From contig NC_046286.1 of the NCBI RefSeq assembly GCF_004115265.2, positions 95,857,699 to 95,921,698 on the forward strand: a stretch of DNA of 64,000 nucleotides, written 5' to 3'. The number at the start of each line of letters is the position of its first letter. Position 1 is the first letter of the stretch. Under the pieces are notes generated by a model. It worked only from the letters and a program-made list of their open reading frames with translations, made no database searches and was not told where the DNA came from. Shown here piece after piece: positions 36,693 through 50,000 of this stretch. The stretch is from Rhinolophus ferrumequinum. Its lineage: Eukaryota > Chordata > Mammalia > Chiroptera > Rhinolophidae. The translations under genes were made by a program, and so were the position numbers.

Positions 36693-37129
36693 AGGCTGCT
36701 GAGGCGGGGCCAGCCGCAAGGCCCAACCTCCTTCCTCCTGACCGGCTCCCGGCGTCCGGAAGGATGCTGAAGCCGGGGGCGGGGCCGAAGGCAGGGCCTC
36801 GGAGCACGGGGTGGCTGCCGCCCGGCCGCATGTGGAGGGAGCGTAACACGCATGCGCCCACCCGCCTAGCATCCTTCGGCTGTAGGAATCCGACTCCTGC
36901 AAGTTCTGATTTCATCCTGAAGGCAACTCCGGCTTCTGTTTGAAGATCTCCGATGGGTACAAAGGGTAGCCGACTTTGTCCGATCATCTCATATGTGGAA
37001 GGTTGGTGAGCGGCGACTCTGGTGGTCCGGGAATACAGGCTTTCCGGAAGACAAACCCTCCCCCCAGCCCTACACAGCCCGCCTCTCTAGGATTTAGGCG
37101 CGCTGGTCTCTACCTCGTACACTCCTCAT

Positions 37130-37200
37130 CCAATGCTTTTGCGCAGGCGCTTTTGGCGGGCAGCGCAGAGTTGGCGGGTTTGCGCTTGCGCGCTGGGGTC
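37130..37200. promoter_or_regulatory. Second promoter-like cluster in the CpG island
   Basis: Within 70 bp: CCAAT (37,130-37,134), an NRF1-like TTGCGCAGGCGC (about 37,139-37,150), E2F-like TTTTGGCGGG (37,151-37,160) and a second GCGC-rich NRF1-like stretch (GCGCTTGCGCGC, about 37,181-37,192). It lies about 670 bp upstream of the FBXO5 ATG. It could serve an alternative FBXO5 first exon or a divergent non-coding transcript; the sequence does not decide. Confidence 0.4.
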
Positions 37201-38059
37201 CCCCGCGTTTAAGAGGGAAGCAAGAGCTAGCGGTGGTGGGTGTTTCTGCGTTCCTGGCGCGCGTTTGCTTGGTCCTGCGGGTGCGGTGGCGGGACACCTG
37301 GACCCACGGCTTCCTGGGTCCTTCCGCGTGGGTGAGGGTGGGACGGAGAGGGACATCTTTCTTGTAAGCGTATTTATTATTTTCAACCACAATTCTGTCA
37401 CCATTGAGTCTTTCCTTGAAGGGCCAAATGCTTTTGGCCAGAAATCCTGCCCCAAAATAAATAACATTTCCTACCTTGGGAGTTTAAATTCCTACCTCTG
37501 CGGCTGAAGGCCCCTAGCTAACGGAATGATTTTCTAGTAATGGAGGGATGGATGGAAGTATTAATTGTTAAGGTTTCGATGACGGATTGTACCGTACTAT
37601 TATTAGTTACGCTGAACTTTTCACTCTGTGCGCTTTAGTGGTGACAATGAATTCCCTGGACTCAGCTGTTGGCCATAGCGCGGTGAAGCCACAGCGTACA
37701 AGCTCTAAAAGTCCGAATTTCTGTTTTGCAGTTTTACCTTTTCAGTTTTATTTTTGGTTTTCTGTAGCCTCAGGCAGAGTGAATACTTGGCTTATGATAA
37801 GCGCTTAGTTAATTCCGTGGCAAGTCCTGGGTGAGGCAGGGCCTGGATCAGGGTGGGTAGGGATTAGGATGAGTCCAACAAGTGCTGGGTGGATCCCATC
37901 TCTGTCAAATTTTGATAATTGGTTCATATTTTTTTTTTGCATTAATTTTTATCTTGTAGAATGTTGCATTAGTCATTTTGTTGATTACTGAAATTTTGGG
38001 CACCTCCTTAAATTTTGCACCTTAGTCACGTGTCTCACTTGTCTTAGCCTGCCCTGATG

Positions 38060-38480
38060 GTAGGTCCTGGAGACACAGTTGAAAAGATTAAAGTTCTGTC
38101 CTTCAGAGAGCTTACGTTCCAGTGGGAAATGGCCATTAATTTCAGTAAATGAAAGAGGACTGTAAAACAATGTAATTGGGTAGAGACTGGACAGTGGGGG
38201 TATCGATTAATGACTGGTTAGTCAGAAAGGCTTTTGAGGTTTTGGACCAAGATCTGAATGTTGAGCCAGCATTGCAAAGATCTGCATAATAGATAGAACG
38301 AGACCAAGTGCTTGGATTGTCCAGGGCTTGAAGGATGTTTAGAGTGCACTGAGCAAGGAACATAGTAGGAAAAGAGGTCCTAGAGGTAGAAGCTAGATCC
38401 TGTAGTACTTTGTTGGTGTATATGTAGAGTTTCTTTTGATTGCAATGGGTAGCTTTTGGAGGGATTTTCAGCAAGGGAGT
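38060..38480 (+). repeat. L2-like fragment
   Basis: Diverged L2 wording: 'cttcagagagcttacgttcc' and 'gggtagcttttggagggatt...agcaagggagtga'. Confidence 0.55.
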
Positions 38481-39561
38481 GATTTGTTGAATAAATATTG
38501 AAACTATAGTAGCTTTTTATCTAACATGCACTTTAGAAATGTTAGCTTTTAATTCTCACAGTAGCTCTAACATTATTTTCATTTTATGATTGTTCTTAGA
38601 AGTGTAAGTTCTAGTAAGCAAAAGCTCCGACCCATCTGTAGGAAACCATGTACTTTGCTCTATGTTACACTGAGGGTTAATAATATTTGCGGGAGACCTG
38701 ATTGTTTATAGGACATTTTCACATTACTTTACCGTTTTACATTAGAGACCATCTTTATTTACCTCTTTTATTTTTGGATGCAAATATATGAAATTTGAGG
38801 GGAGGAGATGTTCTCACTTAATTAGTTGAGCACCTGCATTGCAACTTTGGATCTTAACCACAGCTTAAAAAGTATTCCCCAGCAGGTATTTATTTCAGAA
38901 AAAGGTTAAGATATATTATTGGAAAAATCAAAATTACCGTAGTAATACAGATAAAATAGAGTCAAGCATGTTTTATTGCATGTTGGAGTAGTTTGTCAGT
39001 CTTTTCCCATTATTTTAAGTTCTTAATATTGATTTTTAACTGCTAAAGCTTTAATTATGATGAAATAGTATTTTTAACTGATAATTAACTTGTTCAGTAG
39101 GTCATTGAACATGTTAATTTCATTAGTGAGAATCTTAGAAAGGGCCATTCTGAATTTTACTAGATGTCAAGAGATACACCATTTTTTTTCCTGCAAATCA
39201 TTATCAATCAGAATTATTGAGTTTTTAGGTGCAAAATGAAGTACTGAGAGAATTGTCCTCATTCTTTCAACAAATTCTAATTGCCTAAAACTTTTAAGAC
39301 ATCGGGAAGTGTATGAAAAATAAGTAGCACATGGTTACTTGCCCTTGTGCTCACTATCTGGGCCTGCCAACTAATAGACATAAAATGCTCAGTAATTAAT
39401 TTTTGAGTCATCATGGGGCTTAAGGGGGAGGAGATAAGGTGTATAAAATGTAACTATAATGGAACACTGGGTAGTCAAATACATCTAGTTACAGTAGGAC
39501 TTTTTATAGAACAGAGGAGGTACTTCTATATGCCAGGATAAGTGAATCATCTATGGGACAT

Positions 39562-39755
39562 GTCTTCTCATCCTCAACACTGTTGATATTTCGGGCCAGA
39601 TACTTTGTTGTGGGGGGGCTGTCTTGTGCATTGTGGGGCATTTAGCAGCATTCTTAGCCTCTAACTACCCCCTTCTAGTTGTGACAACTATCTCCATTTT
39701 TAGATGTCCTTAGCAGGGGAAGGGGACAAGATTGCCTGTAGGTGAGAACACTACT
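39562..39755 (+). repeat. MER20 hAT-Charlie fragment
   Basis: Contains 'tttgttgtgggggggctgtc', 'gtgcattgtggggcatttag' and 'ctagttgtgacaactatct', in the same order as MER20. Confidence 0.82.
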
Positions 39756-42699
39756 GTACAGGATATCTTTTGAGGGAATGGAAAAGAGGGAGACCTTCCA
39801 TGGCATAAAGAACAAAATGGGGGGAAGCTTAAATGCAGGTTCTTTATCAGGAAAAATGACGTAATTTTAGGTAGGGGGTGGTTTGTAGAATGGGCTAATA
39901 TGGAATAATGCTGGATACAGATACAGATGTATTCGATGCACACTTAAGAGTTATTTGGGAGGCAATGGGAACCTTTTAAGCTGTTGAGCAAAGGAGTGAC
40001 AAGGAAGGTCAGAGCGTTGCTTTTTAGGAAAATGAATCTGGCAGTTATGTATATGTAACCTGAATTAGCGGATAGAAAGGATACAGGGAGGAGTCCGGAC
40101 TGTTAAAGTAGTTCATGACAGAATTAATTCTGGACAAAAGAAATGGTAATGGAATCAGAGGATTAGTGTTTTGTAGGAGAGTAGGATTTAGCAGTAAACT
40201 GCATGTGAGGAAGAGAAAACAAAGGTGGCCACATTTTAAATTTGAGAAAGGGCGAGAATGGTAGTGCCGTTAAAGAAATTTAGATCACACAGTGAGAAAT
40301 GGCTTGTAGAGGAAATCTGACAAGTTTCATTTTAAACAGTGATTATCTGTTTATACATCTTCAAAATTGCCATTCTAGTTGAATGATGTTAGATTGACTG
40401 GTGTAAGCCATTTTGAAATTAAGTTTAGTTGTGGTTCTTTCTGAACAATGCACCAGATTTCTAGACTAAAACTTCAGCTGTAACTGCGTTTTAGACATCT
40501 ATTTAGTTAATAAGTGTTATAGCATGTTAGGTCTTGAGACAAGAATGAAGAGAACACAATTTTGTCCATTAATGAAATACTGTGAGAGGTCTAGCAATAT
40601 GAGTTTATGTATGCTATTTCCTAACCTACCCTTTCCCATTTCCTTATTAAGCACACAATCTTGAGAGTTTATTACCTTGCCATAAACCTTGTCATACAGG
40701 TATGGTAAAGCAACATGGAATACCGATGAAGAGCAGTTAATTATGCCTAGGAACTAAGGTGCTGTTTAAGTTGGACCTTGACCTTGTCTGCACAGGTAAA
40801 TGGAGTGTTTTCTAAGCAGACAAGGCAGCATAAGCAGGTAGGAGTAATGATGCATGGTTTATAATTAAGATAGCTGTGTAGATGCATTGCTAAAAAATTC
40901 CAAGGCCCTTAAAAGGTTAGACTTGGGGTCCCAGTAGGCTTCATGCAAATTATATTGCTTTATCCTTACCATTTCCTGGGTTCCAAAGATTACATATGGT
41001 CATGTAGGAATAACTCATTTAGATTGATGTGTGAAGTGGGAGACAATATCAGTTCACAGACCAGAATTTGTCAGTTACTCTGCATGTGTTCATAATACAC
41101 CTACTGATACATATCTTAAATTTATATTGAAATTAGCTAGGTGTTACAATTTTTTCTAACCAACTATGATGTTCTAATGGGCAATAAGTTTAAAAATGGA
41201 TCAAAGGTTTTCCACCTTCATTAGTGCAGCTTTCTCACTTTTCTCTTTGTGGCAGGGAGTGAGGGAGTGGAGAGGGTCGAAGGAGTCAACTTTTTACAAT
41301 CTCTCCCTTGTTTACAAAATGAATCCAACATTCGAGACCCTTCACAATCTCAGTCCAACTTTTCTAATTATAACCTATTAGAAAAGGCAAAGAAAAATTA
41401 ATGCTACATTGTAATATTTAATAACCCATAGGTATGTCCCTTACATTCAAAAGGGAAACCGAAAGACTCTAGAGGAAATTGATAAAACTGGGAGACAGAC
41501 CTGCATTGGGCCTTATGCAGACAATGTGATTAATGAACATGTCTTGCTGTGTATCTTGAGTTGCATAGGCCACTGAAAGCTGCCGTCATCAACTGTACTT
41601 GTGAAAGTAGAGTGCCTTGCAAGTGCAGAATATTATAGGGAGAGGGAATCTCTTCAAATTCAAAGCCTCTGACGTATTAGTAACAAATTACTAATATAAA
41701 ACTACTCTGAAAATTAGCACAGGCTGGGGCTTTTAAGGAAATATGGCTAATAAAGTTTGCTGTAAGGAGGAAACCCATTATACGACAATAATCTAGTTTT
41801 GAATTTATGTAGTACATATGCCCATAAGAATTCATTCTGTTAATTTCTAACAAATACAGAAAAGTGTGCAATTTTGGGAGTTAACTAAATGTCTCCTAAT
41901 TCTTTAACATTTTAATCATATAACCTTAGTAGTGAAATTGTTTGCTCTGGAAATCTTACCTTGTGAAAACTATACATATAACATAATTATTCATTGTCTA
42001 CTAGGTAGAGCTGTTATAGTCCTTAGTTTACCATGTTTTTGAAAAATTCTTGAGACAGCATTTCCAGCTTTTCTCTTTATGGAATAACTGACATGTCCTA
42101 CAGGTTTTTGTTTTGTTTTGTGTTTTGTAGTTTAACAGGTTGAATTTATTACTATTCTAGTGCACACACCAAAAAGGAAACTTGGGGTGTCTGTTTATCA
42201 AACACACTTCTTTATTCACTGTGGTTCTCTCAACATGAAGAGGTCTTTTTACAGCTGTGCAGCTTCAAGCAAACATCCCTGGGCTTTCCTTCCCTTTCAG
42301 GTTCAATTTACTGCAGTTAGTCTTCTCAGAAAAGCTCATCGTAACCAGGATTTCCATGGAAAAAGGAGCAAATAATTGCTTTGAAATCTTCTAACAGAAA
42401 AACATTGATATAAGATTATAATGATTCAGCTTTAAGCTCACTTTCAACTGTAAATTCTCAATTCACAAAGGTGAATTCATTTGTCTCATCTGTCATTATT
42501 TTGCAGAGAATCTAATGCATCTCAGCGCATCAGAGCATTCAAAACTGATTTATTTGTGTATTTTAATGGCAACAATGCTGTCATTTTCCCCAAAATGGGA
42601 AGGGAGGGAGTATGTAAAACTTGCTGAGTCTTAAGCTCTAACTTCCAGTTTGTAGGAAATATTGTGACTTGAGGAACAAGTTAAATGACATCATAATTT

Positions 42700-43100
42700 T
42701 GTGTCAACTTGGCTGGACCACAGGGTGCCTAGATATTTAGTTAGCATTACTCTGGGTGTTTCTCCAAGTGTTTTTTGGGTAAGATTAACACTTAAATCAG
42801 TGAACCCCGAGTAAAGCAGAATTTATGTAGTCCTCTGCAATGGGATGGGCCTCATCCCGGCAGTCGAAGGCGTAAAGACAGCAAAATGACTGGCCTCCCC
42901 TGAGCAAGAGAATTCGCCAGCAAACTGCTTTCAGACTGCAGCCACAGCACCAGCTCTCCTGGCTCTCCAGACTGCTGGCCACACTGCGGATTTTGGACTT
43001 GCTAACCTCGGTAATCACGTGAGCCAATTCCTCATAATAAATCTCTCTCTCCATACAACCTATTGGTTCTTTTTCTCTGGAGAACGCTGATTAATGTAGA
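42700..43100 (+). repeat. LTR-like fossil repeat (ERVL/MaLR-like, family uncertain)
   Basis: Starts TGTGTCAACTTGGCTGGACC and ends near 'ctctggagaacgctgattaa'. An AATAAA is placed shortly before the end, as in an LTR. This is a repeat found widely in mammals; I cannot fix the family name. Old and broken. Confidence 0.6.
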
Positions 43101-43784
43101 CACCTACTGATGTTACCCTCCAGCAACTTTTGCTGACATCCTGGTGGGAGGCTTCTTACTTACCAGTCTCTGAGGGTTTAAGGTTCTCTGTTTGCAAGGC
43201 CTGACCTGCCACCTGCAGACCAGCTCTGGACCAGGACAGCCCAGGGAACTTTTCTGTCATCAAGTAGGCTGCAGCCATACCCTCTCTATAGGCCTGACTC
43301 TCCACCATGGGGGAAAACAAGCCCCTTCTAAGGGTGTTCTTTGCTTCCATACTCTCTCAGTCCTAGTGTATTAGACTTCTCCCCAATAGTTAATCCCATT
43401 ATCAGCTAAACATTCTTTATATCAAAATTACCCCCATTCAAATTAATCGTTTCTGCTCCTGACTAGACCTTGACTAATATATTTACTATGATATTTCTAC
43501 TATTTATGTTTGAAGTGTTTCATAATAGAGTTAAACCAAATTTTTGATCATTCATTAAATATTTTACATACAACAAAGGATGATTTTCCTTTGTCTACTT
43601 CTTGTAAGGAAGGGTCCAAAACATACAACCAGAGTCATGGTTATATTGTATGTATGTTTTTTACTAATACATTGAGGGAAGACTTACATAAATTATTTAT
43701 GTCTTAAAAATATGTGTATTTTTTCCAACTGTGTTGACTCATATTTTTTAAGAGAATACCGGTTAATATTTACACGCAATGTGA

Positions 43785-43790
43785 TTTATT
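43785..43790 (-). terminator. MTRF1L: MTRF1L poly(A) signal
   Basis: AATAAA on the minus strand about 48 nt after the stop codon, the nearest canonical signal. It implies a very short 3' UTR; further AATAAA-like motifs lie farther down (for example about 43,694). Confidence 0.5.
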
Positions 43791-43837
43791 GTAGTAGAAT
43801 TTTCATAAGCTATCAAAGTCTTTAATAACAAATCAAT

Positions 43838-44038
43838 TTAAAGTTTTCGGGAAATAATTTCTACTAAAGATTCATAATCAGCATAGTCTTTCAATGACTG
43901 TACAAGTTCATCCAGTAGATACTCTCCTTGCATGAAAGTTTCAAGATCATGAAGTGACTTGTTTATTCTGTGATCTGTGACTCGGTTCTGTGGAAAATTG
44001 TATGTCCTTATTTTCTCTGACCTTCCTTTAGTTCCAAT
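43838..44038 (-). CDS. MTRF1L: MTRF1L exon 7 (C-terminus)
   Basis: 201 nt, 67 codons with TAA stop, acceptor TATAG|ATTGG. Encodes [20 protein letters not shown] then TDHRIN..., the conserved end of domain 3 (the [11 protein letters not shown] signature of bacterial RF1/RF2), and ends EIISRKL. Confidence 0.97.
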   Translation of the reverse strand: MGTKGRSEKIRTYNFPQNRVTDHRINKSLHDLETFMQGEYLLDELVQSLKDYADYESLVEIISRKL

Positions 44039-47000
44039 CTATATATATACAAAAGATACAAAATACAGTTAGATTCAGGGCAACTAAACCTACAAATTTA
44101 ACTTACCTGGAGATTTAGCTCTTGCTTTATAATTGAAATACAATTTAAGAACCAAGTGTTAAACATTGTGAATCCTCAAATAACATGACATGACATAAAA
44201 AGGAATATGGGCTTTAAAGTCAGACAGATTAGTAGTAGTTGAATGCTCTCTGCCATTTCAGTGCTCTGTGACTTCAGGCAATTTATTTCAACTCTAAACT
44301 TTAGTTTCCCCATCTGTAAAATACAGACAAATAAGACCGACTACACAGTGATGATGTATACATACAGCCTGGGACAGAGTTGATATTCAAAGGGCAACTA
44401 AATACTATATATAATCTCTGAATTAATTTAGTCATCTTTAGTGATGACAAAGTGATGAGTTTCCCAAAATACAGAGTTAATAAAAGGGCTCTTCAGTTAC
44501 AAAATTATCAAACAGGAAGAAAGTTCAGTTTGTTTTCTCTTTTCCATAATTTTCAGAATGGAGACTCCATATGCCTTTTTTTTAGAAGTCTGAGAAAAAT
44601 GCCCTTGGATGTAGGAAACAGAGCAGAGATGTAAGATTTTTATAAAACAAGTATAGCTCTTGGTTGAGCTACTTGAATTGTTTTCTTATTTTGACAAAAA
44701 CATTGGAACAATTTTAACACATCCAAACTGGGTTATTTGAAAATATTTATGATTAGAAGCATTGTTTTCAATTCAGTTTTACCTGAATCTTTCTAGCACT
44801 GTATCTTTTACTTGTTTCTTCTTCTAGGCGCATGCTGTATAGTTTTGCACGTAACTTTTTCATAGCCATCTCTCTATTTTTCAGTTGAGATCTCTCTTGT
44901 TGACATTCGGAAACAACACCTGAATAGTGTTATGAGAATTAAAGAGTTTTAATTTAAAAATCTTCATTTATTATCAAAGAGTACTCCTTTTCCTTCTCAT
45001 CCTTTTTCTTCTTCCTTTACAAGGAGGAAAAAAATAGGACTCTATTAAAGACTATAAAGTGAACAAACAAATTTTGAGTTTTCTGATAACTCGGTAAGTT
45101 ACGTTGGAGCTATAGTGCAAAGTACTTCAGTACTGAAGGCCTACGTACTGAACAATAAGCATTAATCATTTAATATGGATTGTGCTTCCGTACCCTCAGC
45201 CAGCCACCATGATTTTTTTAAAAGTAATAACTGCTCATCATAGAAATAGAAATATAAAAAAAGTTACTCCGTAACAGAGATAATCACTATTAATGTTTTT
45301 GAGGATTTCCATCCTTTTTTTCCATTATTTATATACTATGTATAACACAAGACATTGTTTTAAAGTTTAACATGAGGATTTCCTCATATTTAAAAAAAGA
45401 ACATCAATCCATCACTCCCGTCATTCCCTACTGATCAGTGGGAATTATGCCTATTTGAGATCAGTCATTGTAAGGGATTCTTGTATTCTTTCTAGATAAC
45501 TGAGGTCTGCTATCCATCTGGTCTTTATCACATGTAAATCACTGTAGCAATACTTTTAAAACATATAGTTCTACCTAATAGTATATTGAAGTCTTAATAA
45601 ATATTTATATACGAGGTGTGATCAAAATATATGGTGAATGTTTAAAAAATTTATTACAGTAAAAGACACATAGCCTTTAATCCCCCTCAAAATACTCCCT
45701 CTCACTTAGAACACACTTATCCCATTGTTCTTGCCACTTTCTGAAGCAGTTCTGGAAGTCCTCTTTTCTGTCTCTATTTCATCCTCCATCATGACAACGC
45801 TCCAGTACGGCAATTTCTGTCAAAAAACATTATGGTGTGTCCTCAACCACTTTATTCACTGTATCTGGCACCATGTGACTTCTGGCTCTTCCCCAAAGTT
45901 AAAATGATCATAAAAGGTAAATGTTTTGAATTGATTCAAGACATCGAGGCAGCCACGAGAGTACAACTAAAGACACTCATGAAAGAGGAGTTCAAGAACT
46001 GCTTCAGAAAGTGGCAAGAGTAATGGGATAAGTGTGTTCGAAGCAAGGGAGAATAGTTTGAGGGGGATTAACAGCAATGTGTCTTTTACGGTAATACATT
46101 TTTAAAAATTTAAACATTCACGTATTTTCTGATCACACCTCATATAGCTCTGTTGCCTAATTATCTACAATCAGACTCCTAGAGGTCTGTGGGTGAATTG
46201 AATGGGATGAAGCCCTTGAAATTATATGCAAAATTTTACATGTAAGCATGTTTCTGGGTAGCAGGTCCAAGCTTTCATTTTCTCAAAGGAGTCCATGTCC
46301 TTCTCCCTTCAAAAAAAGGCTAAGATCTAGTGATTTAGAGCATCTGCTGATAAAGAACCCATGATAATAACTTCACTGTTAAGATTTTTTTTTCTTAAAT
46401 AGTGATAGTACTAAGTATAAAGTTCAGAAAGCTACCTGGAAGGACAGGTATGATTAGTGATCATAGTCACTAATACGGAAATGCCCTGGGTTTAGATCCC
46501 TCCGTCTTCCTGGCTTTACAATTATCTTGCAGAGTTCCAGCTAAGGATTCTAAGTAAATCTGATATCTAATAATAGTCCTTAGTAGTATATATCTCTTTG
46601 GTAATTGGGGAGCTATTTTAATGGGAAATTAGTTGAGTCATTCAGAATTTGATTTTTCTTCAATGTTTTATGTTGAGTAAATAAGCACGTACCTGTTGGA
46701 AGATGAACTATCCGGACAGCACTGTCTGTGGTGTTGACGTGCTGTCCTCCAGCTCCACTGGCTCGCTTAGTGTCGATTCGCAAATCTTTAGGATTAATCA
46801 CCAGATTAATCTACACATAAGAGGGAAAGTTGGGATTTAAAAAGATTGCATGTATGAACTATTCAAAGGCAGAAACTATCCTTTTATAACTACAAATACA
46901 TGTTATGTATACAATTCATGTAAAATACAGAAGGTTTAATGTTAAGAATCAATAGTAGTTAGAAGGATACAGTTTTTTAAACTTTTCTGTTTGGAGAAGT

Positions 47001-50000
47001 AGCAGATTAAAATACAACAGAACAAAAACAAACCCTAACCCTCAAATACTGGACTTCTCTGTAAATTACCCTCTTCTTACCACATGAATAAAACTTAGTT
47101 ATTATTAGAACTGTAAATATACAAAATAAAATGAGATTTGTGGAATATTTCTGAGGGCAAAAGTACCTTAGCAGTGGAAAAAACAATGCGAGCTAAAAAA
47201 CTATGGGAAAGGTTTATTTTGTTTAATTTTAATTAAAGGAGGACTTAAACATATTTGGAGGCAGAAGAGAAACAAATGGAAATAGCAGAGCCAGAAAGTC
47301 AAAGGTAAAGCTCAATCCATAAACACTGGGACCTGATGTTAGGACAATGCTCTGTCCTGGGAGTCACCATGGAAAGCACTGGATTTAAAAAGCTTTGTTT
47401 CATGAACAATTCTGGACCACTCTGTGACATGTCCACAACCCTGTCGGTAGGACTCTTACCATTTATAGGCCCTCCTTGTCTCCCTGTGTGGCCGGAAGAA
47501 TTAAATGAGATGATACATAGACCTCAGTCTCCATCTTTTCCGGAAAACTCCCTTCATCCATTTCCATGGAAGATGCTTAAACCAAAGTACTATACCTAGG
47601 TCTGGCTCCTGCTAGAGAGTCAAATAGCACATTTCCCCACAGTTAGTAAAGAGAAGCCCTCAATTAAACGTCTTTCTCCTCAAATCATTCATACTTTACC
47701 CTGAAAGACCAGTCAAATATGCTCTATCACTTTTCAGCAGAAGGACTATAAACAAAACTGAACTTCCCAACTAAATTATTGTACAAATATTATTTAGACA
47801 GAATTTGCTTTGTGAGACTAAAGTACACTCATTGTGAACTGTAACAATGTTTCCATTTTAGTGTGATTGGGTTATGAAGTAGCAATTCTGTTTAGTCACC
47901 TTGTTAAAACAGGATTCTTGCTATTAATTCTGGAACCAGTCACATGAAGCAAAAGTCATTATAAAGGGAATCAGTCTTAAGCACTATTTAAAGTAGGTTA
48001 ATATTGTTTCTCCTGTAGAGATGGTCTCAAAGCTCAGTGGTAGAGAAAAATTAATAAATAGACAATGCAAGATTACATCATTTGTACATCCTTAAGTCTT
48101 ACCATCTATTACAAAACTGTACTTTTTAGACTGAGACACTATATTCTCAAAATTAACTGAAACTATATGATGAAGGCCAAATGATAAAAAAAAAGGAGAT
48201 ACTCAATTCAGTAAAGTGAGTGTTACTCTGGGGGCATGCACAGTGCTGAGCCCAGGATCCCACGCAGGAGACTGTGCTGCCTTACCTCCGTCGGCTGGGG
48301 TAATATTGCTACAGTCATGGTGCTAGTATGGATGCGGCCTTGCTTCTCTGTCTTTGGCACTCTTTGAACTCGGTGCACACCTCCCTCAAATTTCATGTGT
48401 TTGTAGGCTTCTGAACCCCCAATGCTGGCAGATGCATGTCTAAGGCCACCTTGAAAATATTGGGAAAATAGAATTCTTTTATTACTTTTGCCATTTATAA
48501 ACAATTGACGATCCCCTCTGCCATCTTGAAGTATATTGAAAAGAGCTACAAAACAATCTATAGATGTACAATACATTGAAATCTTTAGCAAGTCCATGAT
48601 ATCCACTGCTTTAATACTAGATATTCAGTGTTGCAATACTTAGTATCTTTGTTGCTTACAATTATTAAACAGTAAGCATTTATGGTGTTAATGACTTGAT
48701 TCGATAACATGTCTAAAAGACCATTTAAAAGACCATTAGTCAGCCAATGGTTAGTATTGAGATATACCATTTCAAAATTGGTATATTTGTATTCAAAATT
48801 ATTAAGTAAATGATGAGCATAAAAATACTTAAGCATCCTCACAAATAAATTCTAAAGCCTCGTCATGGTCTTTCCACCCCCTTTTCCTAGGACACACATA
48901 GATAAATTAAATCTACCCTTTCCCCAAAACAAATTTTACTGACCTATTTCACTTGGAAAATATTCCAGGGTTTCAAAATGCCATCTTTTAAATGCAGCGT
49001 ATTGCTGATACATATCAAACATCTCTGCTGTGAACAACATTGCCTCCTGACCCCCAACTCCTGCAGTGACCTCTAGGATCAAATCACTTTCATCTGTTTC
49101 TTCTGAGGGAACCAAAAGTAAGATAATCTGTAAATAAAAAAATATCACCCCTCCTATAATTGAGATTTAAAACTTAGAAAAGAGCTAAATGATTAGATGC
49201 AGGATTTTAAATAATTAATTTACTTAGTTTCTCTAAGCAAATTTAATATTGTGATTACCGTTCAACCATCTTGCCAATTAGAACCATACACGTATAATTT
49301 CTAAAACATACCAATATCACAGCTACATTACAAATGCTGTAAGGTTCAGCTAAAACAGGTTTGTTTATTTTGGTGTTTCTGTATACTTTACATCAGTTCT
49401 CTGTTCAATTAAATACTTGCTGTGAGTAGGACACTATGTTGTGTGTACAATACAAAAGAAGATTCTAATTCTTTCGTTTGGAAATTTACAGTCGAGTGTG
49501 GCAGGAAAAATAAAATAAAGGCACCCAAATTGCAGTTGTATTTTTTTAAGCTTCTTTAAAGTGGAAGAAAAACAGGCAATTTTGGAACTGAAAAGGCCTT
49601 TAGAGGATGATCTGGTCCAATTCCTTCATTTTATATGTCAAGGAAAATGAGGTTAACAGAGGTTAAGTGACTTATTAAAGGGCAAAGTGTTAGTTACTGG
49701 CAGAGCAGGTATAAGAACTCAAATCCTTGTGCCTAGTTCAGTCTTTCTTCCATTACAATGATATGTTTCACACTTTAGTATGTACTAAGGAAGGGGACAT
49801 AGATAAAAGCTTCTTAGATTAGGTGAGTTAAATAGTAAAAGCTACCAACATTTATTGGTTCTTTAATATATGACAGGCACTCTGCTAAGCACTTTACCTA
49901 CTTTAATTCTTAAAACAGTCTTGGGAAGGTATTGTTAACAGTTCCACCATAAGATGTGAAAACTACGATAAAGTTTAGGTAAGTAATCTAGTTGCGCAAT

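Larger units (their letters stand above)
35680..37350. promoter_or_regulatory. FBXO5: FBXO5 CpG island
   Basis: About 1.7 kb of GC-rich DNA dense in CpG, in otherwise AT-rich surroundings, covering the first exon, the start of intron 1 and about 900 bp upstream. E2F-like sites occur at 35,721-35,730 (TTTGGCGGGA) and 37,151-37,160 (TTTTGGCGGG). FBXO5 is a known E2F target at G1/S. Overlapping open frames on both strands are by-products of the high GC content. Confidence 0.85.
37351..43784. other. Intergenic DNA between FBXO5 and MTRF1L
   Basis: About 6.4 kb without a supported gene. It holds L2-like pieces (38,060-38,480; 39,770-40,200), a MER20 (39,562-39,755) and LTR-like sequence (42,700-43,100). 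The remainder, including 40,250-42,690, shows nothing recognisable. Confidence 0.6.

Noticed and set aside
35630-37507. Many overlapping open frames of 60-164 codons on both strands
   Set aside because: GC-rich CpG island with few stop codons by composition. Only the short FBXO5 exon 1 at 36,368-36,470 matches a known protein.
46613-46801. Reading MTRF1L exon 5 as a 62-codon gene of its own
   Set aside because: The last codons are intron read-through past the donor; the exon ends at 46,693.
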